Part shown: one piece after another, positions 49,367 through 58,195 of the stretch
How the letters are laid out: every line of letters starts with the position of its first letter
Position numbering within the stretch: position 1 is the stretch's first letter
NCBI GenBank assembly: GCA_001799575.1
Contig: MGTT01000016.1
Location: forward strand, 1-64,000
Source: Elusimicrobia bacterium GWA2_56_46
Lineage (GTDB): Bacteria > Elusimicrobiota > Elusimicrobia > Elusimicrobiales > UBA9959
DNA length: 64,000 bases
Direction: 5' to 3'
Translations under genes and position numbers: made by a program
The notes under the pieces: generated by a model
What the model saw: only the letters and a program-made list of their open reading frames with translations
The model's database searches: none
Told to the model about the DNA's origin: nothing

Positions 49367-50911
49367 ATGAAGAATAAGATTATAATGGTTTACCCCACAC
49401 AGGGTTTTTCCGGGACATTTGTCCGGCATGCTCCGCTAAGTTTGCTTTATGCGTCCATTGAATTGGTTAAACATGGGATTGAAGTCGAAGTTCTGGACAA
49501 TCGGCTTTATCCTACATCATGGATGTCGCGCTTGCGCGAATTGTTAACGCCCGACGTCCTTGCTGTTGGGGTAAGCGTTATGTCGGGGAAGCCGATTCTG
49601 AATGCGGTCGAAATAGGGCGGTTGGTGAAAACCGTGGATCCTAATATTGCTGTCGTATGGGGGGGGCCTCATGCTACCTTTTTTTCGGAAAGTGTTTTAG
49701 AACAGGAATGGTCCTGTGATTTTGTTGTTAGCGGTTATGCTGTGCAATCTTTTTATGAATTGATAGTCTGCCTTCAGAACCACAGGGAGCCCGCCGCCAT
49801 AGCGGGAGCCACGTATAGAAAAGGTAAAGATATTGTCCATGTTCCCCGCGATGACACAAAATTCGAACACATTGATTATCGGGACATACCCTATAACCTT
49901 ATTAGTGATTATTCACTATACGGGCAGCTGGAGCAAAAGAAAATAATCTTTTCGATGTATAGCGCTTTGGGCTGCCCTTATAAATGCGCGTTTTGCAGCG
50001 CCCCCGCGGAATATACGAATATCCAGGGCAAGCTGTGGGTTCCGCTCAATATTGTCGAAGTCGTTGACCATATCGAATATGTTATGGGCAGATACGGCGC
50101 GTCTTATATTTATTTCATCGACGACGATTCTTTCGTGGATCTGAAGCATGTCGAAAGTATTATCGACGAGATAAATCGGCGCGACATAAAGGTTGAACTT
50201 GGTTTCCGGGGCGCGCGGATCAACGAAATAAAGCATATGACTAGTGATTTTCTGGATAAGCTGGCCCATGCCGGAACGGATATTTTGCATATAGGCGCGG
50301 AGAGCGGGAGTGACAGGCTCTTACAGCTTGTTCATAAGAATTGCACGGTCGCCGACATTATTGAGTGCAACCGGAAACTCGCTAAGCACCCCGCTATCCT
50401 AGCGGCGTATAATTTTATAGTCGGACTGCCAACCGAGACAATGGATGATCTGAAAGCGACGCGGGATTTGATGCTTCGCTTGGTAGACGATAATCCGCGG
50501 TGTATTATTTTCCAGCCGAATAAGTTCAGACCTATCCCCGGAACGGAACTTTTTAATCTGGCTCAAAAGACTTGGCATTATGTATCGCCAAAAACCATGG
50601 CCGAATGGGGGAATATCGAGGCGGAGGGTGATTTGTCCTCGCCGTGGTACCCGCAAGGCATGAAAGAGTTCTGTGATCTAATGCTGGTAACATCGTACTT
50701 TATCGACAATAAAGTGAACAAAATCTCTTCCGGCGACACGGTGTTCTATAAATTGCTCCGCGTGGCGAGCGTTTTGTATGGCCCGGTAGCCAGATTTCGC
50801 TTAAAACACGGTCTCTATCAGTGTCTGTTGGAGTATTGGATCTATAAAGTCGTTACCCGCGTGTTAAGGGAGAAGCCTTCGGATTTAACCCCGACAGGGG
50901 TTGCACGCTGA
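49367..50911 (+). CDS. B12-binding-domain radical SAM protein (third)
   Basis: From ATG 49367 the protein has 514 residues. Residues 1-180 form a cobalamin-type Rossmann domain (VEVLDNRLYPTSW, VVWGGPHATF) without DxHxxG. The radical SAM barrel contains ALGCPYKCAFCSAP with Cys-x3-Cys-x2-Cys. It is not a close relative of the pair at 7363 and 9862: WGGPHAT replaces GGVHAS and spacing differs. TTG 49238 would add an atypical 43-residue leader, so ATG 49367 is chosen; the 134 bp before it show no other gene. A C-terminal helical part may touch the membrane. Substrate unknown; radical methylation of a glycan or lipid is possible. Confidence 0.72.
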   Translation: MKNKIIMVYPTQGFSGTFVRHAPLSLLYASIELVKHGIEVEVLDNRLYPTSWMSRLRELLTPDVLAVGVSVMSGKPILNAVEIGRLVKTVDPNIAVVWGGPHATFFSESVLEQEWSCDFVVSGYAVQSFYELIVCLQNHREPAAIAGATYRKGKDIVHVPRDDTKFEHIDYRDIPYNLISDYSLYGQLEQKKIIFSMYSALGCPYKCAFCSAPAEYTNIQGKLWVPLNIVEVVDHIEYVMGRYGASYIYFIDDDSFVDLKHVESIIDEINRRDIKVELGFRGARINEIKHMTSDFLDKLAHAGTDILHIGAESGSDRLLQLVHKNCTVADIIECNRKLAKHPAILAAYNFIVGLPTETMDDLKATRDLMLRLVDDNPRCIIFQPNKFRPIPGTELFNLAQKTWHYVSPKTMAEWGNIEAEGDLSSPWYPQGMKEFCDLMLVTSYFIDNKVNKISSGDTVFYKLLRVASVLYGPVARFRLKHGLYQCLLEYWIYKVVTRVLREKPSDLTPTGVAR

Positions 50912-50935
50912 CAAATGAGCGCAAAAGGGGAAGCC

Positions 50936-51853
50936 ATGAGCACTACTGCTAATTACGGGATTTCATATATTGTGCCGGTTTATAATGAAGAGTTCAGTAT
51001 TGTCGATACAGTTCACCGGTTGCATTCTGTCCTTGGGACATTGGGTATCCCTTACGAAGTGATAATCGTCAATGATGGGTCACAAGACAAAACAAAGGAA
51101 CGGGCTAAGCAGTGCCAGGATGCAGTGCTCATCAATCACCCGATAAATATCGGGTATGGCAACTCGCTGAAATCAGGCATACAAAATGCTCAGTATGACT
51201 GGATCGGGATTGTGGACGCCGATGGAAGTTATCCTATAGAAGATATTCCAAAACTTGTTGATGAAATGAAGAATGGCTTTGACATGGTTGTCGGTGTGCG
51301 CAATAATGCCGGACAAATAGACAGGCCGGTGAAAAAAGTTTTTAGATGGATTTACCGGACAATCCTGCGACTTGTGGTCAAAGACAGTATTGAAGACGCT
51401 AACAGTGGGTTGCGTATCTTTAAACGAACCATGGTGTTGGAGCTGCTGCCGTTTTTATGCGGTACGTTTTCCTTCACGACAAGTTTGACGATATTGGCTT
51501 TGGGAAAACATTGTTTTTTGAAGTATATACCCATACAATATCACCCGAGGAAAGGCGATAGCAAGGTGCGGCATATACGCGATTCTATGCGAACGCTTCA
51601 ATATATTATGCAGGGCGTGACTTTTTTTAATCCTATTAAGTTTTTTGCACTGCTCTCATTTTGTATGGTCGTGATTGTTTGTATTCCTGCAATGGTGTTC
51701 GCGGTTTTCAGGATGCATACATTGTCGCTTTACTATATGATCTTTGGGACAACTGGTACGATCCTGATCGCCATGGGCGTTCTTGGCGATATCATCCGGA
51801 TATCATTTACACAAATGACTCACAATAATGCGCCGAAGCGGGATCTTTTATGA
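50936..51853 (+). CDS. Polyprenyl-phosphate glycosyltransferase (GT2, DPM1/GtrB-like)
   Basis: A 305-residue protein from ATG 50936, with AGGGGAA just upstream; ATG 50915 is less likely. YIVPVYNEEFSIVDTVHRL, VIIVNDGSQDKTKE and DADGSYPIEDIPKL are the classic motifs of dolichol-phosphate-mannose-synthase-like enzymes. Two transmembrane helices occupy the C-terminal 80 residues (about 225-290), as in GtrB. Such enzymes make undecaprenyl-phosphate-linked sugars which GT-C transferases use on the outside. The large membrane proteins at 46233 and 51908 on both sides would be natural partners. Confidence 0.85.
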   Translation: MSTTANYGISYIVPVYNEEFSIVDTVHRLHSVLGTLGIPYEVIIVNDGSQDKTKERAKQCQDAVLINHPINIGYGNSLKSGIQNAQYDWIGIVDADGSYPIEDIPKLVDEMKNGFDMVVGVRNNAGQIDRPVKKVFRWIYRTILRLVVKDSIEDANSGLRIFKRTMVLELLPFLCGTFSFTTSLTILALGKHCFLKYIPIQYHPRKGDSKVRHIRDSMRTLQYIMQGVTFFNPIKFFALLSFCMVVIVCIPAMVFAVFRMHTLSLYYMIFGTTGTILIAMGVLGDIIRISFTQMTHNNAPKRDLL

Positions 51854-51907
51854 TCCATGTTCGGTTTTGTCGCTAAAGCTTACGAAAAGCAATCGTGAAG
51901 AGTAATA

Positions 51908-53815
51908 ATGTCCATTACAACACAAAATGATATTGCAGGTTTACGGCTGCCTATAAATACTGTTGTAGACAATAAAAAATTATACGGTTCATTTGTTCTT
52001 TCATATATCCTTTCTTTTGCATTCATAACGTTTGAACTCTTTTATTCATCATATTTTTCAAGTCACCTCTTGTCAATTTATCTCTATATCTCTTTATGCG
52101 CAGTACTCTGTATGGCTATGGGGTGTGTCTCAAACGAAAAGACCAGAGTCATTGTTTTATGTTTCGTAATCGCCATTTGTGGCCTTGGTTATATGATTTA
52201 CAATGTTATGCACTCGATATGGGATATTATGAGGCTTGTTCTCGTTTTGATAATTTATTTTGGAATTGGCTGGTATCCGGCTTATAGATGGATAAACAGC
52301 AAGTATGGCCTTGCTATACGAATATTGTCCGCTATAGCTGTAGGGAATATCGTTTTCATAGCGATTTCTACATTGTGCCTTATATTTTGGGGGCTTCACG
52401 CTGGCGGTATCTTTGTAATGTTCGCAGCTTTGACTTTGTGCTTTAATGGACTCCGGTTGTTCTGCAAGGAGCAGAGGAGTTCCAGTAAAAAGCTTTCTTT
52501 TACTGCTGAAGATGCTCAAATTGTCGGTTCGATAATTTTGGTCATAATTGTAAATTCTGTTTTTATGAATCAGCAGTATCCTCACGGCGCGCCCAATGGC
52601 TATTTGACCTTCATGCAGGATGTTTTGACATCTGCCAAGTTCCCTCCTCCGGTAATGACCGGTAGTTTCTCTCAAAACGCGCATTTTGCGGTATTGTCCG
52701 TCCCACCGTTACTTGCCTATGTTTTTCACACTCAACTGCTTTGGATAACATATTTTGAGCTTATCGTCGGGCTTGGCTCTTTACTCGTTTCCGCATACAT
52801 CTTCTCAAGGCTTGTGATCTCTGATAAACATGCCACTGCGCTTTTTTCAATGATATTTGTGGCATTGCTAGGTGAGATGCATTTGTATCGGTTGATGATT
52901 TCTCTCCTGTTTCAGGGGAAGTGGGATGGCGACTGGTTAACAACCACAATTACATACCTACATTGTATACGTTCTCGAACAGCACCGATGTTTCAGCCAT
53001 GGGGATTAGCTTGCTATATAGATAATGGAACAAGTTGGGCAACAATGCTTTTTACTTATTATTTCATTCTTGTCGGCAATAGAAACAGGTTTTTGTTGTT
53101 TTTTACTGGTTTAGTGTTCATGGTGATCGTAGGTGGGGGACAAGAAGAGGTTATGTTCGGATTCGCACTTGCGGGGATTTTTATTCTGGCATCGAATTAT
53201 CGACATTATTCCCGGCATCGCTGGGATTATTTATTTTTAATTTTAGGCGGCTTGTCGGGAGCGGCTGTGTGGGTTTACTTGTCAATGCAAAAAGGTTCTC
53301 TGCAAATACTGAACGGTCATTCGTCAATTTTCATTCGTCCTATATCGGATTGGGGGTTATATATCTATCACGGAGAAGGCCCTCGAAGCACGAATCTTTT
53401 AGATATTCCTCTTGCTAACTATCATGTTTTATTTTCTAGACATGCTGTGTTTTATGTGTTGTCCGAATGGTCGATGCTGGCGGTGTTTTGCATTTTTGCC
53501 TTTCGTGCAACGAGAAACTATGGTTTTGAACGCGTTCGCGTGGCTATTACACCCGCTTTGATACTTACTGCTTTATTGCCGCTTTTTCTTGGTACAAATC
53601 TTTTAAGCATGACATGGGATTTAAACAGGTTCCTGCAACCTTTGCTATTCTGGTTGTATCTCTGGGCTGGTGTGGGATTCGTTTTTATAGTTACTAAATT
53701 AAGAAAGGTTAGTGTTATTATGGCGGGAACGATTATGCTTTTATTCTCTTTTTATCCAACTATCCAATTCGCTAATACACAGCTTATTCTCACTATAAGC
53801 CGCATTTTCCCCTGA
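51908..53815 (+). CDS. Large multipass membrane protein, GT-C-like
   Basis: A 635-residue protein with about 14 hydrophobic helices. After the first half there is a periplasmic loop with NQQYPHGAPNGYLTFMQDV, Asp-containing like the catalytic loop of GT-C enzymes, and an MFQPWGLACYIDNGTSW segment. It is located right after a polyprenyl-phosphate sugar synthase gene, the classic donor-maker for such transferases. A role in adding a side-branch sugar outside the membrane is inferred. Codons are clearly A+T-rich. No family recognised with certainty. Confidence 0.5.
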   Translation: MSITTQNDIAGLRLPINTVVDNKKLYGSFVLSYILSFAFITFELFYSSYFSSHLLSIYLYISLCAVLCMAMGCVSNEKTRVIVLCFVIAICGLGYMIYNVMHSIWDIMRLVLVLIIYFGIGWYPAYRWINSKYGLAIRILSAIAVGNIVFIAISTLCLIFWGLHAGGIFVMFAALTLCFNGLRLFCKEQRSSSKKLSFTAEDAQIVGSIILVIIVNSVFMNQQYPHGAPNGYLTFMQDVLTSAKFPPPVMTGSFSQNAHFAVLSVPPLLAYVFHTQLLWITYFELIVGLGSLLVSAYIFSRLVISDKHATALFSMIFVALLGEMHLYRLMISLLFQGKWDGDWLTTTITYLHCIRSRTAPMFQPWGLACYIDNGTSWATMLFTYYFILVGNRNRFLLFFTGLVFMVIVGGGQEEVMFGFALAGIFILASNYRHYSRHRWDYLFLILGGLSGAAVWVYLSMQKGSLQILNGHSSIFIRPISDWGLYIYHGEGPRSTNLLDIPLANYHVLFSRHAVFYVLSEWSMLAVFCIFAFRATRNYGFERVRVAITPALILTALLPLFLGTNLLSMTWDLNRFLQPLLFWLYLWAGVGFVFIVTKLRKVSVIMAGTIMLLFSFYPTIQFANTQLILTISRIFP

Positions 53816-53836
53816 GACGGTATATCGACAAGTAAT

Positions 53837-54604
53837 ATGAGGTATAACGGAAAGAAAACAGAGTCCCCGCCCTCGGCAACCAGACTGCCGGAGAGCTCTC
53901 AGGCTTTTTATAATGGTGCCTGGGAGCAGTGGGACAGTATGATCAGGCATTCTCCGGCGCCGCGTATACGGCGGAATAAAATTGTCTCATGGCTTTCTGT
54001 CTTGTCGCCAAAAACTGTCCTTGATGTTGGCTGCGGCAACGGGGAGTTCCTTCTAGATGTCCACCAATCAATGCCTGATGTGAAACTGACCGGGGCTGAT
54101 ATCTCTTCGGCTATTATAGATTCAAACCGTATCAGAACATCTGCTGCTGAGTTTTTTAAGGTCGACCTTAACGCGGAGAATCCCCCTGGCCGGTATGATG
54201 CTGTGGTTTGTATGGAAGTGATAGAGCATTGCGCCGATTATAAAGCCGCTCTACAACGGCTGGCCGCTATGACTGAAAAGTGGCTTATTGTCACCGTTCC
54301 TTGCGGGCCTGTGTTCGAAATAGATCGCCGAGTCGGACATATTAGACATTTCAAGCCGAAAGAAATAGCGGAGGTTTTAGCCAAGGAGGGGCTGCATGTA
54401 GTTAAGCTGGAGTCCTGGGGTTTCCCATTCTATAATTTGTATAAACATTTAATTAATTTGTGGCCGGATAAAATATGCGAGTCTTTTCTTTCGGAGCGAA
54501 AATACGGGTTCGTGCAGAAAGTCATAGCATATGTCGCTTATGCGGCATTTAATCTATGTCTGCCAAAATGGGGGTATCAATTGTTCGTGATTGCTGCCAG
54601 GTAG
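53837..54604 (+). CDS. Class I SAM-dependent methyltransferase
   Basis: A 255-residue methyltransferase. VLDVGCGNGEFLLDVHQ (motif I, about 61-77), LTGADISSAIIDSN and VVCMEVIEHCADYKAALQRL are typical of the Methyltransf_11/23 group; VGHIRHFKPKEIAEVLAKEG follows as in UbiG-like sugar or lipid methyltransferases. Hydrophobic C-terminus may contact the membrane. It lies between a GT-C-like gene and the Gmd-like gene. Acceptor not determinable. Confidence 0.78.
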   Translation: MRYNGKKTESPPSATRLPESSQAFYNGAWEQWDSMIRHSPAPRIRRNKIVSWLSVLSPKTVLDVGCGNGEFLLDVHQSMPDVKLTGADISSAIIDSNRIRTSAAEFFKVDLNAENPPGRYDAVVCMEVIEHCADYKAALQRLAAMTEKWLIVTVPCGPVFEIDRRVGHIRHFKPKEIAEVLAKEGLHVVKLESWGFPFYNLYKHLINLWPDKICESFLSERKYGFVQKVIAYVAYAAFNLCLPKWGYQLFVIAAR

Positions 54605-54707
54605 TCTGTCCGTTTCCCTGGAGAATGGATCCACGGGATCTATGGGCGGTCAGCGGAAAGAATGTGTGTCTCGCATTTAAAATCGAGACTCAAAAGGTCC
54701 CTTATAA

Positions 54708-55676
54708 ATGAAAAAAGCGCTTATTACGGGTGTGGCCGGCCAAGACGGGTATTATCTCTCCGAGTTGCTTCTGCGGAATGGGTATCAGGTTCACGGTGTC
54801 ACACTGCCTGGTATTCCTCTTCCCGCGGATCTGCGTGGACGGATTGCTATCCACGAAATGGATTTACGGACCCCCGAACCGCTGGCGCGGCTTGTGCGGG
54901 AGATAGCTCCGGATGAAGTTTATTATCTGGCCGCCCATCATTTCTCTTCTCAGGGAGAAGAGAACCGGAATGGCTTAGCGGCCCCTTTCCTGGCTGTTAA
55001 CTTGGTTGCGGTTAATATTATCCTTGAGACCATTAAGCTGAATCTGCCCCAAACCCGGTTTTTTTACGCGGCCAGTGCTCATATTTTCGGAACCCCGGAT
55101 TCTTTTCCACAGACAGAGCTGACCCCGCATCGGCCGGTAACTCCGTACGCGATCAGTAAAAGCGCGGGAGTAATGTTGTGCCGGTATTACAGGGAAACGC
55201 ACGGTCTGCATGCCTCAGTCGGGATACTGTACAATCACGAGTCGTCTCGCAGAGCCGCTGATTTTGTGACAACTCGCATTGCCAAGGCCGCGGCCTTGGC
55301 ATCTCTGGGGAAAGGCACCCCCGTGTATTTCAGGAATATCCATGCGGTAGTGGATTGGGGCGCTGCAAAGGATTATGTTGAGGCTATGTGGCGTCTTCTT
55401 CAACAGCCTTCAGGAAACGAATGCGTGATTTCGTCCGGAGTGGCAAGAACTGTCTGGGAATTCGCTGAAGTTGCCTTCAAGTGCGGCGGGCTTAAGCCTG
55501 ATGGAGTAATCCTCCAGGAAAATTCTTCAACCCCGATCGAAAGTGTTCCGTATGTGGGCGACAGCTCAAAAATACGTAAGTTGTGCGGCTGGTTCCCTGC
55601 TGTATCTTTCGAAGATCTTGTTCGGGAAATGGTAATGAACCAATTGGCACTTTTACGAAATCAGTCTGAATCCTGA
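54708..55676 (+). CDS. GDP-mannose-4,6-dehydratase-like SDR lacking the catalytic Glu
   Basis: A 322-residue extended SDR with GVAGQDGYYLSELLL, YNHESSRR..FVTTRI and WGAAKDYVEAMW, all typical of Gmd-type proteins. The Tyr/Lys pair is kept (YAISK). In Gmd the catalytic strand reads ASTSELYG with Thr and Glu; here it reads AASAHIFG, so Glu is His and Thr is Ser. A 4,6-dehydration is therefore doubtful; a 4-reductase or epimerase role (Rmd-like) is more likely. Start ATG 54708 is the first codon of the MKKALITG strand. Its neighbours are methyltransferase and GT2 genes. Confidence 0.75.
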   Translation: MKKALITGVAGQDGYYLSELLLRNGYQVHGVTLPGIPLPADLRGRIAIHEMDLRTPEPLARLVREIAPDEVYYLAAHHFSSQGEENRNGLAAPFLAVNLVAVNIILETIKLNLPQTRFFYAASAHIFGTPDSFPQTELTPHRPVTPYAISKSAGVMLCRYYRETHGLHASVGILYNHESSRRAADFVTTRIAKAAALASLGKGTPVYFRNIHAVVDWGAAKDYVEAMWRLLQQPSGNECVISSGVARTVWEFAEVAFKCGGLKPDGVILQENSSTPIESVPYVGDSSKIRKLCGWFPAVSFEDLVREMVMNQLALLRNQSES

Positions 55677-55693
55677 ATAGAGTCCCTTAAATC

Positions 55694-56707
55694 ATGGATC
55701 CAATTAAATTATCAATCTGCATCGCTACCTATAACAGGGCGGAGTATATCGGTGAAACTCTGGAAAGCATTCTGCCTCAATTGACGGATGCTGTTGAGGT
55801 GGTGATTGTGGATGGGGCGTCAACAGATAATACTGAGACTGTTGTTCGGCGCTATACTGAAAGGTGCGGCAATGTGCGGTATGTGCGCTTGCCTGCAAAA
55901 GGGGGGGTGGATAAGGATTATGATCTTGCGGTCGAGTATGCAAAAGGAGAGTATTGCTGGCTTTTCACTGATGATGATGTTTTCAATCCCGGGGCAGTAC
56001 AAGCGGTTTTGGACCAATTGGGTAATAATTACCCGCTTATTATTGTAAATGCAAGTGTTAAAGACTCAACGCTTGATGTCCTTTTGGAGGCTAGAAAACT
56101 GGATGTTTCTGAAAATATTGTGTATTCTCCTGACGATTTCGAAAGATTCTTTGTAAACACTGCGGATTGTATGACTTTTATCGGGTGTGTAGTAATACGG
56201 CGCAGTATTTGGCAGGAGCGTGAGCGGGCTAAATATTATGGGACTGAATTTATTCATGTAGGGGTTGTGTTTCAACAACCATTACCAGGCCCGGTTTTAG
56301 TTGTAGCCGAACCGTATATTTCTATAAGACTTGGCAATGCGCAATGGACCGGAAGAAGCTTTAAAATCTGGATGTTCCAGTGGCCAGACTTAATTTGGTC
56401 ATTTAGCGATTATTCTAAGGCAAGCAAACAGCTGGTATGCCACCAAAATCCATGGCGGCGTTTGCATACACTCATTTATTATCGCGCGTTAGGTGGATAT
56501 TCGCTAAATGAATATAACAAATTACTCTCTCAGCGCTTAGATTGTGCTTGGAAGCGTATCATTGCCAGGGCGATCGCGGTGATGCCTGGCAGAATTGCGA
56601 ATACCTTTATGATGCTTTATGCTGGATTAGGGCACAATAATCAATTAATATATAATTTGCAAAACAGCGTTTTTAATGCCCGTCAACATACGGGAAATGA
56701 GAGGTAG
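55694..56707 (+). CDS. Family 2 glycosyltransferase
   Basis: A 337-residue transferase. LSICIATYNRAEYIGETLESI, VVIVDGASTDNTETVV and WLFTDDDVFNPGAV contain the nucleotide-binding and DxD motifs. CMTFIGCVVIRRSIWQ is in the acceptor half; the family resembles abequosyltransferases and other O-antigen GT2 enzymes. If a 3,6-dideoxyhexose is really made (4307), this is one candidate transferase, though nothing proves it. The gene is 17 bp after the Gmd-like gene, likely same operon. Confidence 0.8.
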   Translation: MDPIKLSICIATYNRAEYIGETLESILPQLTDAVEVVIVDGASTDNTETVVRRYTERCGNVRYVRLPAKGGVDKDYDLAVEYAKGEYCWLFTDDDVFNPGAVQAVLDQLGNNYPLIIVNASVKDSTLDVLLEARKLDVSENIVYSPDDFERFFVNTADCMTFIGCVVIRRSIWQERERAKYYGTEFIHVGVVFQQPLPGPVLVVAEPYISIRLGNAQWTGRSFKIWMFQWPDLIWSFSDYSKASKQLVCHQNPWRRLHTLIYYRALGGYSLNEYNKLLSQRLDCAWKRIIARAIAVMPGRIANTFMMLYAGLGHNNQLIYNLQNSVFNARQHTGNER

Positions 56708-56731
56708 CGCCGATGGAAGGCGGTCAGTTGG

Positions 56732-58177
56732 TTGCTTTTTACGGCAAAAGAGGCGACATTGTTCAATTTTAACTGGATTATTTATTTTGGAGTGATTTTA
56801 GCGGGCTTAATTGTGTTTTGGCGCTTTCTGAACCGGCCCGGCTGGATCCTCTGTGCTTTGGCGTTGGCTGTTTCCTTCATCTCGGTTAATATCCATATTG
56901 GTTTTACCTTCTATGTGTCGCGCATTTTAATGGCATGCCTGCTGATTGTTGCATTGGTGCGTGCGAAGTGTGATCTGCGAGGAGGAATTAATTGGAAGAT
57001 TAATCGGAATTATTTATTTCTCTTTGCCGGAACGATATTTTTTCAGATAATTAGCTCGCTTTCAGCTCCGAGCGTTAGCGACTCGTTACGACAGATGTTT
57101 ATTTATTTAAGCATGATGGCCGTTTTTCTTTCGGTTTTGTTCCTCGGGGTCGATGTCTCAGGCATTATCAGGGCCGTTTATTTTTACCTGGCATTTTCCA
57201 TCCTGCAGGGGTTAGTGGGTGTTTATCAGGTAATCGGGGGCCTTTTAGGGTGGCCCATGTATAACGACTTTCTGGGGCAGATTCCAGTGGGCAATCCTCG
57301 TAATGCCCAGGGAATATATTGGTTCCCCGGAGAAATGGTGCCGCGGGCTTTCGGTTTTTTATCAGATGTTAATCACTATGCCGGATATATGGTAGGTGTT
57401 ATCGTGCTGGCTATGGCGTTAATTGCCTGGAACCGGAAGCGTATCTTCCCTTATTTGGTTCTGGTCAGTGGATTCGCCGGATTGATGCTCTCACTTTCTC
57501 GCAGCGGGATGCTTACTCTTGGCCTGTTTGGTATTCCGGCTTTGCTTCTGGTCCTGCATCGAGTCCGGTTCTCCCTGCGAAACCTCATCCGTCCGACATT
57601 GTTGACAGGTGGCATGTTAATTCTACTGCTGGTGGTGGGGGGGATGCGTTCAGGCGGATCAAGTATAGGGAATATTATTAAAGGGCGTTTCGGATCGTTG
57701 ACTCATCCCGGTGCTGGGGAACGATATCACTTATTATCGCGCCTAATGGCATTGGATGCGCTGGCTACAAACCCATTAATAGGTGTCGGTATGGGTGTGA
57801 ACAGTACGCCTTGGTATTCGGAGCGGTATGACGCATATTGGGCAGGAGCCCACTCACACCATTTTGATGCCTTGGGCCAGACAGGACTATTGGGCGCGGG
57901 CTTGCAATGGTTATTCATGTTTTTAGTCGGATTCCGTATGTGGCAAGGACTGCTAGTCGGCCGGAGGGGCAGCCAGGAGAGCGCCATATTGGCCGGGGTC
58001 CTGGCCGCATTTATAGCCATTATCTTCGGTAATTTCTTCTACTATTACTATTTGAATGACTTTGTATGGTTCCTTATGGGATGTGGTGTGGCGCTCAGTA
58101 ATAAAATTATCTTTGAAGCCAGAAATAATAGTGCCGGCTTAAAACAGTCGGAAGAGCTATCCCAGAGCCATTTATAG
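56732..58177 (+). CDS. O-antigen ligase/polymerase family membrane protein
   Basis: A 481-residue membrane protein with about 11-12 helices. Wzy_C features are present: SLSRSGMLTLGLFG, a periplasmic loop with GERYHLLSRLMALDAL, NPLIGVGMGVNSTPW, and HSHHFDALGQTGLLGAG. These match O-antigen ligases and colanic-acid-type polymerases. No ATG is available near the N-terminus; TTG 56732 is the only start downstream of the previous stop that keeps the first helix, with TTG 56759 next. With 21504 and 23171 it is the third candidate in this role. Confidence 0.75.
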   Translation: MLFTAKEATLFNFNWIIYFGVILAGLIVFWRFLNRPGWILCALALAVSFISVNIHIGFTFYVSRILMACLLIVALVRAKCDLRGGINWKINRNYLFLFAGTIFFQIISSLSAPSVSDSLRQMFIYLSMMAVFLSVLFLGVDVSGIIRAVYFYLAFSILQGLVGVYQVIGGLLGWPMYNDFLGQIPVGNPRNAQGIYWFPGEMVPRAFGFLSDVNHYAGYMVGVIVLAMALIAWNRKRIFPYLVLVSGFAGLMLSLSRSGMLTLGLFGIPALLLVLHRVRFSLRNLIRPTLLTGGMLILLLVVGGMRSGGSSIGNIIKGRFGSLTHPGAGERYHLLSRLMALDALATNPLIGVGMGVNSTPWYSERYDAYWAGAHSHHFDALGQTGLLGAGLQWLFMFLVGFRMWQGLLVGRRGSQESAILAGVLAAFIAIIFGNFFYYYYLNDFVWFLMGCGVALSNKIIFEARNNSAGLKQSEELSQSHL

Positions 58178-58195
58178 GATTTCGGAGAATGCATC

